The position numbers were made by a program, and so were the translations under genes. This document shows, in pieces, positions 33,637 through 42,783 of a stretch of DNA of 64,000 bases (its first letter is position 1; each line of letters opens with the position of its first letter). A model generated the notes under the pieces. The model ran no database searches. It was not told the DNA's origin and worked only from the letters and a program-made list of their open reading frames with translations. The stretch is from Acinetobacter nosocomialis (GTDB lineage: Bacteria; Pseudomonadota; Gammaproteobacteria; Pseudomonadales; Moraxellaceae), in assembly GCA_025736915.1 (NCBI GenBank), contig CP107049.1, positions 3,348,001 through 3,412,000 of the forward strand, given 5' to 3'.

Positions 33637-35666
33637 TTATTTTAGGATTAAAAATTAACCTTATTACTAATGAAGGTTCATTCGGTTTTAAAGAAACTTT
33701 TGGCAGAAATTTAACTGTAATTAAAGCTGGAAACTCAGGGGGGAAGAGTACATTAGTTAGCACAATTCTTTATGCTTTAGGTATGGAAGAAATTCTAGGT
33801 GGAAAAGGAGAAAATGTTTTACCGTACTGTTTGAGTACATATTTTGATTATGAAGCTAGACGAATAGAAGTAATTGCATCTGAGATTTATTTGGAAGTTG
33901 AAAATAGTTTAGGTGAAGTTCGAACTTTTAGACGAGCAATTAAGGATCAATATAAAAACTCAAAGCTAATAGAAATTTATTCTAGTAGATACATTTCTTC
34001 TAATGAAAGATTAGGCATAGCTACAGCTACTTATGTACATGATGCAGGTGGTGCGAAAAGAGAAGAGGGTTTTCATTTTTATTTGGAAAAGTTTCTTAAT
34101 CTTAGCTTGCCAGAAGTGGGTGCCACATCTGGTGGAATGGCAAAATTATATTTACAAACGATCTTTTCCGCCCATGCTATTGAGCAAAAACGTGGTTGGA
34201 CAGACTATTTAGCTAATATTCCATTCTATGGAATACGTGATCCAAAAACTCGAGTAGTTGAGTATTTATTAGGCTTAGAAGTATTTGATATAAATGCTTT
34301 GAAGAATAATTTAGTAAGTAATTTAGGGCGAGTGACGCAGCTATGGCAAGCGACTAATAGAGAACTACTTAATAAAGCCACAGAAATAGGACTTAATATT
34401 GAGGGGATATATAAGGAACCATCCTTACTTTTTAATCCTGATGAATTAACTGTTTTTGCAAAAGATAATTACACTATTGATGAGTATATTATTGTATTAA
34501 AAAGAGAATATGAAGAGTTAGTTCGTAAAGAGAGAGCTGAATATAATATTTCTTCAGAAGAAATTTTGAAACAAATTGAAGTAATTACTGATGAGCTACA
34601 ACTCCTAACAATTGGTTTTGAACAATTAAATTCTAAACTTATTAATAACCGTATTTCAATTTCTACATATCAAGAAATGTTATATTCGATTAATGAAGAT
34701 CTTGGAAAAAATAAAGCTGCTCTTAAGCTTAGAGATCTTGGTGCAAAATTAGATCTTGAAATTTCTGAAGATAAATGCCCTACATGTTTTCAGCATATAA
34801 TTGATAACTTACTAGCTGAAGAAATTAAAGGACCTCAAATGGATCTCAAAGAGCAGATTGAACATTTGAATAGTCAAAAGAAAATGTTAGAAAAACAAAT
34901 AGATGGGATTTTAGAAGAAAATAGTGTGATTGAAATAAAATTTAATAATACGAAAAAAGAAATCAATAGAAAACGTAATGTATTAGATAGTTTAAGAAAG
35001 TCAGTAACTTCCGGTACTGAGATGGAGAAATTATATATTAGACGACAAATCTATATTGAAAATGAAGTAAATAATTTAGAAAATTTTAAGGAGAGATTTT
35101 CTAAATGTAAGTCACAATTGCAAGAATTATTACAGCAATTTCAAATTATAGATAAACAATTAAAACAATTACCTAAGGACTTTTATTCAGTAAAGGATTT
35201 TGAAAAAATTAAATTATTTGAAAACTTTTTTAAGGGCAATGCTAGAAAATTCCATTATGAAAGTGCACAAATATCAGACATTATCATGAGCAAAGATAAT
35301 TTATTACCATCTTTAGCACATATGGAGTTGCGAGAAATTAGACGTTCAAGTACTAAAACAGACTCCAGTGCTAGTGATTTCGTACGTTTAATTTGGAGTT
35401 ATCTTATTGCTTTATATCAAGCTTCAAATGTTGATCCTAAAGGAAATCATTTGAACTTTCTCTTACTGGATGAGCCTGGTCAACATTCTATGGCACAACA
35501 AAGTCAGCGTGCCTTACTACTTGAATTATCTAGTTATAGTTCATTACAAAGTATAGTCGCTGCCTCTTTTGATGAATCTGAGGCAATTTTCCATGAAGTT
35601 ACTAATCAAATAAAGTTTAAGCTAATAACTTGGCAAGGAAAATTAATTAAACCTCTTATTAATTAA
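33633..35666 (+). CDS. Rad50/SMC-like ATPase of an ABC-three-component-type system
   Basis: A 677-residue ATPase; start taken at the ATGA overlap (33633) rather than the TTG four codons earlier. The Walker A motif GNSGGKST is near residue 33, and Walker B LLLDEPGQHS near 610. A long central coiled coil (about 280-500) carries a CPTC zinc-hook-like motif at about 382-385, as in Rad50. The canonical LSGGQ is not evident; a SSASDFVRL segment takes that place. Such ATPases sense DNA or nucleoprotein structures in defence systems. A terminator follows, so the three genes form one unit. Confidence 0.75.
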   Translation: MIILGLKINLITNEGSFGFKETFGRNLTVIKAGNSGGKSTLVSTILYALGMEEILGGKGENVLPYCLSTYFDYEARRIEVIASEIYLEVENSLGEVRTFRRAIKDQYKNSKLIEIYSSRYISSNERLGIATATYVHDAGGAKREEGFHFYLEKFLNLSLPEVGATSGGMAKLYLQTIFSAHAIEQKRGWTDYLANIPFYGIRDPKTRVVEYLLGLEVFDINALKNNLVSNLGRVTQLWQATNRELLNKATEIGLNIEGIYKEPSLLFNPDELTVFAKDNYTIDEYIIVLKREYEELVRKERAEYNISSEEILKQIEVITDELQLLTIGFEQLNSKLINNRISISTYQEMLYSINEDLGKNKAALKLRDLGAKLDLEISEDKCPTCFQHIIDNLLAEEIKGPQMDLKEQIEHLNSQKKMLEKQIDGILEENSVIEIKFNNTKKEINRKRNVLDSLRKSVTSGTEMEKLYIRRQIYIENEVNNLENFKERFSKCKSQLQELLQQFQIIDKQLKQLPKDFYSVKDFEKIKLFENFFKGNARKFHYESAQISDIIMSKDNLLPSLAHMELREIRRSSTKTDSSASDFVRLIWSYLIALYQASNVDPKGNHLNFLLLDEPGQHSMAQQSQRALLLELSSYSSLQSIVAASFDESEAIFHEVTNQIKFKLITWQGKLIKPLIN

Positions 35667-35695
35667 TTTTAATGAGTTATCCTTAACTATGATCT

Positions 35696-35727
35696 AAAAG
35701 CCCTTAAATTAAGTAAGGGCTTTTTTA
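35696..35727 (+). terminator. rho-independent terminator after the ATPase system
   Basis: AAAAGCCCTTA (35696-35706) pairs with TAAGGGCTTTT (35714-35724), with a seven-base loop and a T-run. It closes the three-gene unit. Confidence 0.85.
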
Positions 35728-35802
35728 TAAATAATAATTCAATAGATTTAACTCTTACTTATTGCAACCGCTCTACTTTAATACAATTGTCATTTCACAC
35801 GC

Positions 35803-35831
35803 TTGACGACAACAAAAGCGAATACTATCCT
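35803..35831 (+). promoter_or_regulatory. sigma70 promoter of structured RNA, copy 2
   Basis: TTGACG (35803-35808), 17 bases, TATCCT (35826-35831). The boxes and spacing match copy 1 at 1723-1751. Confidence 0.65.
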
Positions 35832-36045
35832 TTGCGAGCTGGCCTACATTGCCAGTCGGTTTTAGCAGACTGTTTTCATCTAGATCATCAAAAAAGTAAT
35901 TTTTTGGTGGTGAACTCGTTCGTCTCCCTTCGTAGCGGTAGGACGGAGGAGGGACGCCTTCGGGCGTGCCAGTTCCTAGATGACTGGTCTGCTAACCCTT
36001 CTTCGTTCTGCCACCACAATCATTTAGCAGTGATCTGGTAGAACT
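35832..36045 (+). ncRNA. structured RNA, C4-like antisense RNA candidate (copy 2)
   Basis: The same helices as copy 1 are present. CTGGC 35839-35843 pairs with GCCAG 35851-35855. GGTTTTAGCAGAC 35858-35870 pairs with GTCTGCTAACC 35987-35997. ACGCC-TTCG-GGCGT lies at 35954-35967, where copy 1 has ACACC/GGTGT, a compensated change. GTTCTGCCA 36005-36013 pairs with TGGTAGAAC 36036-36044 through one G-U pair. Loops and linkers have diverged freely. The approximately 290 bases from the RNA to the TetR start contain only weak, partly conserved sequence. Confidence 0.6.
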
Positions 36046-36339
36046 TCTATTTCATCTAGGAGTCCGCTATGCGTTCTAATTCATCTTATTTATTGGCATT
36101 TGCCAAAATCTCTCTATTTATACCGTTTAAATGCTCTCTAAATCGGTTTAATCGACTCTAGGTTTTCTACACCTTAAGAATCGTTACGACTTAAAAATCA
36201 TAGCAACAATAAACCTGAGATAGGCGAGCACACCTTTATTGTGCCGCTTTTGCATGCCTGTTTTTAGCACTCATTTTAAGAGTGACGGCATTTCTATCTC
36301 TTTTACATACAACAAAAAATTATTTTAAAGGGTACAACT

Positions 36340-36894
36340 ATGTCACCTTTAGTACTTTCTACACGTGCTTTAAAAGTTGTGAATAAAGCAATTGATTTAT
36401 TTCACCATCACGGATTCCATTTAGTAGGTGTCGACAGAATTATCAAAGAGTCTGAAATTACAAAAATGACGTTTTATCATTACTTTCAGTCCAAAGCGCG
36501 GTTTATTGAAATCTGCCTACTTGTGCAAAAACAACGGCTTCAAGACAAAGTCGTCGCAACGGTGGAATATGACCAAGACTCAAATGTGAGAGACAAACTC
36601 AAAACACTATATGACTTACATACAGACTTAGAAGGGCCGTATTACCTGTTATTTAAAGCCATTTTTGAAACTAAAAATAATTACCCAAACGCTTATCAAA
36701 CTGCAGTGAGATATAGAATGTGGCTCACTAATGAAATCTATAGTCAGCTTAGATTTATAAAATCGGGTGTTTCATTTCACGATGCCAAATTACTTTTACA
36801 TATAATTGAAGGAACCATTATTCAAAGGCTCAGCGATAACCATATAGATGAGCGGGATAAACAATTCACATATTTTATAGCGATGTTTTCGTAG
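36340..36894 (+). CDS. TetR/AcrR family transcriptional regulator (copy B)
   Basis: A 184-residue paralogue of the regulator at 2225, nearly identical through the DNA-binding domain and the middle (FHHHGFHLVGVDRI, TKMTFYHYFQSKARF, LEGPYYLLFKAIFETK) and diverged over the last 30 residues. The near identity of the recognition helices implies a shared operator. Placed directly behind the structured RNA copy 2 and ahead of a bidirectional terminator. Target genes unknown. Confidence 0.85.
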   Translation: MSPLVLSTRALKVVNKAIDLFHHHGFHLVGVDRIIKESEITKMTFYHYFQSKARFIEICLLVQKQRLQDKVVATVEYDQDSNVRDKLKTLYDLHTDLEGPYYLLFKAIFETKNNYPNAYQTAVRYRMWLTNEIYSQLRFIKSGVSFHDAKLLLHIIEGTIIQRLSDNHIDERDKQFTYFIAMFS

Positions 36895-36907
36895 AAATCT
36901 TCAAAAA

Positions 36908-36933
36908 ATAAAAGCCCGTAATAGGGCTTTTAT
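36908..36933. terminator. bidirectional terminator
   Basis: ATAAAAGCCC (36908-36917) pairs with GGGCTTTTAT (36924-36933) around a six-base loop. A-run and T-run on opposite sides let it serve both the TetR gene and the convergent SRPBCC gene. Confidence 0.8.
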
Positions 36934-36946
36934 TTGATAGGGCGGG

Positions 36947-37378
36947 TTAAAACTTAAGTTTTTTAAGACCACGGCTCACGCCATTTTCTAAGGCCGCTTT
37001 GATAATCGGGCCAATAAAAGGAACGCGACCTTTAAAGCTAATCGTGTAATTCAAACGAGTTCGGTTATTTCCCAAGTCAGTAAATTGCATCACACCGCGA
37101 TGCGCCTTAATTGGGCTAATCCCACTTGTGATCGCGTACTCGATCAGTTCATTTTCTTTATAGACTAAATTTGTTTCAACAAATGAAGGTGTAAACGGAA
37201 TAGACATCTTGCGGGCAGAGCCAACACCGTTACGTGCATCCTTGCCATTACTAATACGAGTGACTTTAGCAGGAGCAAAAAGTTTGCTTAGGTTTTCATG
37301 TTCACTCAAGGCTGCAAAGACTTTGTCTATAGGTGCATCAAATTCTTGTACGATGTTGATTTTTTGAGTTTTTAACAT
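36947..37378 (-). CDS. SRPBCC family protein (START-like fold)
   Basis: A 143-residue protein with the opening NIVQEFDAPIDKVFAALSEHENLSKLFAPA, typical of polyketide-cyclase/START-like SRPBCC proteins, and a C-terminal helix (PFIGPIIKAALENGVSRGLKKL). These bind hydrophobic ligands in a deep cavity. No enzyme partner is adjacent. It is divergent from the guanidine operon but probably unrelated to it. Confidence 0.8.
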   Translation of the reverse strand: MLKTQKINIVQEFDAPIDKVFAALSEHENLSKLFAPAKVTRISNGKDARNGVGSARKMSIPFTPSFVETNLVYKENELIEYAITSGISPIKAHRGVMQFTDLGNNRTRLNYTISFKGRVPFIGPIIKAALENGVSRGLKKLKF

Positions 37379-37541
37379 CTTGTTCCCTCTAAAGTAAATT
37401 TGACATGAGTAATTGTCAGAATTTGGATATTAGCACGCTTTTTAATAGTGTGGAATTTTTGTTCAGTTACTTTTAAATGCACAATTTTGAGTGCAGTTTT
37501 TTATTTTTGAACTCAAATCGCACCTAAACGGCTCAAGTTTA

Positions 37542-37569
37542 GTATTACTTTTAATCAAAATCGTAATAC
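37542..37569. promoter_or_regulatory. NikR-like regulator site A (guanidine carboxylase operon)
   Basis: GTATTAC (37542-37548), 14 bases, GTAATAC (37563-37569), extended to ten-base arms TTAGTATTAC and GTAATACTAA. Total length is 28 bp, the same as the E. coli NikR operator (GTATGA-N16-TCATAC). Matching sites are at 43896-43923 and 49249-49276. Confidence 0.65.
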
Positions 37570-37611
37570 TAAGCTGGCATGTCCTTTGCATAGTCATAAA
37601 CAATCAAAAGT

Positions 37612-37700
37612 GATCTAGGGTTCCGATACTTTACGTATGACTGGACCGAGAGTTCACGGTTCCTAGCGAACTACACGGAGGGATAAAAGCCCGGGAGGAA
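37612..37700 (+). promoter_or_regulatory. guanidine-I (ykkC) riboswitch
   Basis: Contains the signature blocks of the ykkC class in order: CTAGGGTTCCG, CTGGACCGAGAG, CTACACGGAGGGATAAAAG and CCCGGGAGGA. It ends about 27 bases before the first gene of the carboxylase operon. The class switches expression on when free guanidinium binds, so the operon should be guanidine-induced. Confidence 0.93.
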
Positions 37701-37727
37701 GTCTAAAACTATCCGACAGGAGTAGCT

Positions 37728-38468
37728 ATGAACACTGCAAGTTATCATAACAATCAGGCAATTTGGACCGAACTTTTACCCGGAGGACATCACTGGTCGG
37801 GTCGTATCCAAAAGGGAACTATTCTTAGATTTACATCGCTTGGCGCTCAGGCAAATGTTTCTTTGTTTTGTGTAAATGCTGCCGATGTGCTTGAACGTTT
37901 CAACATGCCCGACAGTTTAAAAGGGCAACACACTGCCTATTTAAAAGCTTCCAACGTATTGTACTCAGACCTTGGTCGAGTCATGGCTTCCATTGTTCAT
38001 GATGATCATGGTTGGAATGATGCACTTTGTGGCCCAAGTCGACCAGAACAAATTGAAAAGCAATTTGGAACGCGCACATTTCAAGATGCCCGCAATGATA
38101 TGTACCAAAACGGCTTAGACAGCTTACTCATTGAAATGTGTAAATACGGGCTTGCTAGCCAAGACCTGAGTGCCGCGGTTAACCTATTTTCTAAAGTTGT
38201 ACCAGATGAAAGCGGCGCTTTGTCTTATGTCAGTTCTGACAACACCAATCAAAGCATTGAACTGCGCTTTGAAATGGACTGCTTGCTATTTTTATCTGCT
38301 GCACCTCATGGTTTAGACACCAGCCCAAGCTATCAACCTGCCGATATTCAACTCAGTTTATTTAAAGCCAACTCTCTAACAGACAGCGATATTTGTCGTG
38401 ATGCATGTTCGCAAAATCAGCGTGCGTTCCAAAACACAGCCCGCTACTACGCACTTAGCAATATTTAA
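37728..38468 (+). CDS. DUF1989 protein, carboxyguanidine deiminase subunit (non-canonical)
   Basis: A 246-residue member of the DUF1989 family (urea carboxylase-associated protein 1). Compared with its neighbour, it lacks the cysteine-rich metal-binding pattern: the segment equivalent to SCRNNF reads QDARNDMYQNG, and no CSC motif is seen. It is likely the non-catalytic partner of a heteromeric carboxyguanidine deiminase (CgdA/CgdB). It is the first gene after the riboswitch, with AGGAG before the ATG. Which of the two Cgd names applies I cannot say. Confidence 0.8.
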   Translation: MNTASYHNNQAIWTELLPGGHHWSGRIQKGTILRFTSLGAQANVSLFCVNAADVLERFNMPDSLKGQHTAYLKASNVLYSDLGRVMASIVHDDHGWNDALCGPSRPEQIEKQFGTRTFQDARNDMYQNGLDSLLIEMCKYGLASQDLSAAVNLFSKVVPDESGALSYVSSDNTNQSIELRFEMDCLLFLSAAPHGLDTSPSYQPADIQLSLFKANSLTDSDICRDACSQNQRAFQNTARYYALSNI

Positions 38469-38483
38469 ATCAGGAGAAGCATC

Positions 38484-39137
38484 ATGACAGTTTTACAATC
38501 ATTTGAAAAAGCAGTTTTAAATGAAGTTTGTCCTGCGGGTGAAGCGTGGATGTGCGAGGTTAAAAAGGGCCAATATTTTCGAATTATTGACCTTGAGGGA
38601 AACCAAGCGGTCGATACTTTGTTTATGAGTGCCGAAAACCCAACTGAGCGTTATAGCGCAATGGATACCTTGGCCATCAACCAACAGATTTATTTAGAAA
38701 AAGGCACCAAGCTCTATAGTAACTTGGGTCGACCTATTGCCGTTATTTATGATGATAACTGCGGTCGCCATGACACCATTGGCGGTGCCTGTTCATGTGA
38801 GAGTAATACGGTTCGCTATGCACATGAAACGTACCCTATGCATAGTTGCCGTAACAACTTTATGTATGCCTTGGCAAAACACCCGATTGCAAAAAAGCAT
38901 GACTTAAATGTCCGTCATATTGGCCCAAACATTAACTTTTTTATGAATGTGCCTGTGACACCAGACGGTCAGCTAAAATTTGATGATGGAATTTCAGGGC
39001 CGGGGAAATACGTCGAAGTTCGGGCGGAAATGGATTTAATTGTTTTAATTTCAAATTGCCCCCAGCTGAATAACCCATGTAATGCCTACAACCCAACCAA
39101 AATTCAACTGGTTGTCCGTGAAGCGGAAGGGGTGTAA
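38484..39137 (+). CDS. DUF1989 protein, carboxyguanidine deiminase subunit (metal-site bearing)
   Basis: A 217-residue DUF1989 protein with the full motif set: CGRHDTIGGACSC, HSCRNNF, NINFFMNVPVTPDG and LIVLISNCPQLNNPCN. The Cys and His residues fit the zinc site of the family. With the preceding gene it should convert carboxyguanidine, made by the carboxylase downstream, to allophanate. Spacing to neighbours is 15 and 2 bases, so all three genes form one operon. Confidence 0.85.
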   Translation: MTVLQSFEKAVLNEVCPAGEAWMCEVKKGQYFRIIDLEGNQAVDTLFMSAENPTERYSAMDTLAINQQIYLEKGTKLYSNLGRPIAVIYDDNCGRHDTIGGACSCESNTVRYAHETYPMHSCRNNFMYALAKHPIAKKHDLNVRHIGPNINFFMNVPVTPDGQLKFDDGISGPGKYVEVRAEMDLIVLISNCPQLNNPCNAYNPTKIQLVVREAEGV

Positions 39138-39139
39138 GC

Positions 39140-42100
39140 ATGTTTAAAAAAGTTCTGATTGCTAACCGCGGTGCTATTGCCTGTCGCGTCATTCGCACCC
39201 TTAAAAAACTCGGGATCGTTTCGGTTGCGGTTTATTCCGAAGCCGACCGTGATTCTTTACACGTAACTTTGGCCGATGAAGCTTTCCTAATTGGCCCTGC
39301 GCCTGCGCATCAAAGTTATTTAAATATTGAAAAAATCCTTGAGGTTGCAAAACAGTCGGGAGCAGAAGCCATTCACCCCGGTTATGGTTTTTTGTCTGAA
39401 AATGCCGAGTTTTGTGATTTGTGCGAAAGCCAAGGTATTGCTTTTATTGGGCCAACTTCAAGCCAAATGCTCGATTTTGGTTTAAAACATACCGCGCGTG
39501 AGCTGGCTATTAAAAGCAATGTACCTTTACTTCCGGGTAGCTCATTACTTGCGGATGAAGCCGACGCCTTGACCGAAGCTGCTCGTATTGGCTATCCAGT
39601 CATGCTGAAAAGTACCGCGGGTGGCGGTGGTATTGGCATGCGTCTGGTCTGGAATGAAACTGAATTAAAAGATGCCTACCAAACCGTATCTTATTTAGCG
39701 CAGGTCAATTTTAAAGATGCAGGTTTGTATTTAGAAAAATTTGTACAGCATGCACGCCATATCGAAGTTCAAATTTTTGGTGATGGGAAAGGGCAAGTTT
39801 TAGCGTTGGGTGAGCGCGATTGTTCGGTGCAACGCCGTAATCAAAAGGTGATTGAAGAAACACCTGCACCACACTTAAATGAACAGCAACGCGACTATCT
39901 TCAAAAAGTTGCGATTCAACTCATGCAATCGGTGAACTACCGCTCGGCAGGCACGGTTGAGTTTGTTATGGACACCGAAACTCAAGAATTTTATTTCTTG
40001 GAGGTCAACACTCGTTTGCAAGTCGAGCACGGTGTGACCGAGCAAGTGTTTGGTGTCGACTTAGTTGAGTGGATGGTTACTTTGGCAAGCGGTGACTGGT
40101 CAGCACCCACTGAACTGTTAGAGCCAACAGGACATTCCATTCAAGTTCGTCTTTATGCGGAAGACCCAATTAAACAGTTCCAACCCAGTGCAGGTCTACT
40201 CACGCATGTTAAATTTGACCCGCAAGCACGAGTCGAAACATGGGTAGAAACAGGTTCAACGGTGTCGTCTTTTTATGACCCAATGATTGCCAAAATCATT
40301 GTAACTGCTGCAACACGGGACCAAGCCATACAGGCAATGGGTGCTAGTCTTGCCAACACGCAAGTGGCGGGTATCGAAACCAATTTGGAATATTTACAAA
40401 ACATTATTGCTTGTGATGTATTTGCTTTTGGTACTCAAACCACTCGTTTTTTAAATACGTTTGAATGGAAAACTCAAAAAATTGAGGTGTTGCAAGCTGG
40501 TATTCAAACTGCCATTCAGGACGTAACGGGTCGATTAGGTTATTGGGATGTTGGTGTGCCGCCATCAGGTGCTATCGATCCACTCAGTTTAACGGTGGCA
40601 AACCTGCTTTTAGCCAATGAGCCAAATACCGCAGGGCTTGAATGCACCTTGCAAGGGCCAACTTTAAAGTTTCACTGCGATAGCCAAATTGTGATTACGG
40701 GCGGTGATATGCCTTCAAAACTTGATGGTGAACTTGTACCGATGTGGCAAACCGTCAATGTAAAAAAAGGTCAAATTTTAAAATGTGGGCTTATACGTTC
40801 TGGTTGCCGCAGCTATATTGGTGTTAAAGGTGGATTTGATGTTCCTGACTATTTAGGGTCACAGGCGACTTTCACTTTGGGGCAGTTTGGTGGGCATGCA
40901 GGCCGTAATTTATTAATTGGCGATATGCTGCCGATTACTGAATATTCCGCTCAATCGACCACAGCTCTAGCTCAAGAACAAATTCCTAGCTTTACCCAAA
41001 ACTGGGAAATTGCCGTGATGTATGGCCCACATGGCGCACCAGATTTTTTCACCAAGCAAGATATTGATACGTTCTTTGCCAATGAGTTTGAAATTCACTA
41101 TAACTCAAGCCGTACAGGCATTCGTTTAATTGGACCAAAACCTGAGTGGGCACGTGAAGACGGTGGTGAGGCAGGCTTACATCCTTCCAATATTCACGAC
41201 AATGCTTATGCCATTGGTGCAATTGATTTTACGGGCGATATGCCAATTATTTTGGGGCCGGATGGTCCAAGCTTAGGTGGCTTTGTTTGCCCTGCGGTAG
41301 TGATTCATTCTGAGCTTTGGAAAATTGGGCAGCTTAAAGCAGGTGATAAAGTCAAATTTGTGCCTGTGAGTTACGCGCAAGCAAAAGCACTCGACCAAAA
41401 ATATCATCAAAGCTTAACCACGGCTGATACGACTCAGATCGATTTTAATCCAATCATTCAAGCAGAACCCGACACTTTAAAAGATGCCCTTTTAGCCACT
41501 TTAGACGGTGAAGATGATTTACCAAGCGTGACCTATCGACCAGCAGGAAATAGCTATTTACTGGTGGAATATGGCGAGTTAGTACTCGACCTAAATTTAC
41601 GCTTCCGTATTCATGCGCTCATGCAGTGGGTCAAAGATCAAAACATTCAGGGCATTATCGACTTAACACCGGGCATCCGTTCACTACAAATTCATTTTGA
41701 TTCAATCCAGCTCGATCAACTAGAGCTTTTACAGAAACTTCAACAAGCCGAAGCCGAGTTGCCCGATATTCAAAATATGCAGGTGCCTTCACGGACTGTC
41801 TATTTGCCTTTGGCTTGGGAAGATTCACAAACTCAACTTGCCACCGAACGCTACACACAAATTGTTCGTCCAGATGCGCCTTGGTGTCCAGATAACGTCG
41901 AGTTTATTCGCCGTATTAATGGTTTAGCTTCCAAGCAAGCAGTTAAAGATGTGGTTTATAGTGCAAACTATTTAGTGATGGGTTTAGGCGATGTGTATTT
42001 AGGGGCACCTGTTGCAACACCGCTCGATCCACGCCAACGTTTAGTCACCACAAAATATAACCCTGCGCGAACTTGGACACCTGAAAATGCGGTCGGCATT

Positions 42101-42745
42101 GGCGGTGCTTATATGTGTGTATACGGCATGGAAGGGCCGGGTGGTTACCAGTTTGTTGGTCGTACCACTCAAATGTGGAGTCGTTACCGTAAAAATGCCG
42201 ACTTCGAAGAAGGTAAACCATGGTTACTGCGCTTTTTTGACCAAGTTAAGTTTTATGAAGTTTCTGAGGCTGAACTTCTGCAAATGCGTGAAGACTTTAA
42301 GGCGGGCCGTCTACAACTTCGTATTGAAGATGGTGTACTCAACTTAAAAGAATACAACGAGTTTTTAAAGACGCATCAAGACAGCATTCAAGCCTTTAAA
42401 GACACACAACAAGCTAACTTTGAGGCTGAGCGTCGCCGTTGGCATGAAGCAGGTTTGCAAGAGTATATTTCTGAAAGCCTAGATGCGGTAGATGAAGGGG
42501 AAACCGTGGTTATTCCTGAAGGCGGCTGTGCAGTCGAATCACATATGCCGGGGTCAATCTGGAAAATCGAATGTGCATCGGGAGATATTGTTGAAGAAGG
42601 TGCAACCCTTGCGGTGATTGAGGCAATGAAAATTGAAATTCCAATTATTGCGCCGGAACGCATGAAGGTAGAAACCATTACCATTGAAAAAGGGCAAACC
42701 GTAAAAACTGGGCAAGTGCTATTTACTTTGGCACCTGTGGCCTAA
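39140..42745 (+). CDS. guanidine carboxylase (urea carboxylase family)
   Basis: A 1201-residue biotin enzyme. The biotin carboxylase occupies 1-445 (LIANRGAIACRVIRTLKK, HPGYGFLSENAEF, ATP-grasp loop STAGGGGIGM, EVNTRLQVEHG). The carboxyltransferase halves follow: KipA-like at about 465-790 and KipI-like at about 790-1040. BCCP is at the end, with EAMKIE near residue 1160. Proteins of this class were long named urea carboxylase. The ykkC riboswitch and the two DUF1989 genes in the same operon indicate guanidine as the main substrate, giving carboxyguanidine at the cost of ATP and bicarbonate. Confidence 0.92.
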   Translation: MFKKVLIANRGAIACRVIRTLKKLGIVSVAVYSEADRDSLHVTLADEAFLIGPAPAHQSYLNIEKILEVAKQSGAEAIHPGYGFLSENAEFCDLCESQGIAFIGPTSSQMLDFGLKHTARELAIKSNVPLLPGSSLLADEADALTEAARIGYPVMLKSTAGGGGIGMRLVWNETELKDAYQTVSYLAQVNFKDAGLYLEKFVQHARHIEVQIFGDGKGQVLALGERDCSVQRRNQKVIEETPAPHLNEQQRDYLQKVAIQLMQSVNYRSAGTVEFVMDTETQEFYFLEVNTRLQVEHGVTEQVFGVDLVEWMVTLASGDWSAPTELLEPTGHSIQVRLYAEDPIKQFQPSAGLLTHVKFDPQARVETWVETGSTVSSFYDPMIAKIIVTAATRDQAIQAMGASLANTQVAGIETNLEYLQNIIACDVFAFGTQTTRFLNTFEWKTQKIEVLQAGIQTAIQDVTGRLGYWDVGVPPSGAIDPLSLTVANLLLANEPNTAGLECTLQGPTLKFHCDSQIVITGGDMPSKLDGELVPMWQTVNVKKGQILKCGLIRSGCRSYIGVKGGFDVPDYLGSQATFTLGQFGGHAGRNLLIGDMLPITEYSAQSTTALAQEQIPSFTQNWEIAVMYGPHGAPDFFTKQDIDTFFANEFEIHYNSSRTGIRLIGPKPEWAREDGGEAGLHPSNIHDNAYAIGAIDFTGDMPIILGPDGPSLGGFVCPAVVIHSELWKIGQLKAGDKVKFVPVSYAQAKALDQKYHQSLTTADTTQIDFNPIIQAEPDTLKDALLATLDGEDDLPSVTYRPAGNSYLLVEYGELVLDLNLRFRIHALMQWVKDQNIQGIIDLTPGIRSLQIHFDSIQLDQLELLQKLQQAEAELPDIQNMQVPSRTVYLPLAWEDSQTQLATERYTQIVRPDAPWCPDNVEFIRRINGLASKQAVKDVVYSANYLVMGLGDVYLGAPVATPLDPRQRLVTTKYNPARTWTPENAVGIGGAYMCVYGMEGPGGYQFVGRTTQMWSRYRKNADFEEGKPWLLRFFDQVKFYEVSEAELLQMREDFKAGRLQLRIEDGVLNLKEYNEFLKTHQDSIQAFKDTQQANFEAERRRWHEAGLQEYISESLDAVDEGETVVIPEGGCAVESHMPGSIWKIECASGDIVEEGATLAVIEAMKIEIPIIAPERMKVETITIEKGQTVKTGQVLFTLAPVA

Positions 42746-42750
42746 ATTAA

Positions 42751-42780
42751 AAAGAGAGCATCGATATTGATGCTCTCTTT
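42751..42780. terminator. bidirectional terminator after guanidine carboxylase
   Basis: A 12-base perfect stem, AAAGAGAGCATC (42751-42762) with GATGCTCTCTTT (42769-42780), six-base loop, T-run on both strands. It serves the carboxylase operon and the convergent oxidoreductase gene. Confidence 0.88.
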
Positions 42781-42783
42781 TTA

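Noticed and set aside
1723..36894. Composite mobile element bounded by the two RNA-TetR modules
   Set aside because: The copies are diverged direct copies with no terminal inverted repeats, target duplications, integrase or transposase, and the interval includes metabolic genes typical of the chromosome.
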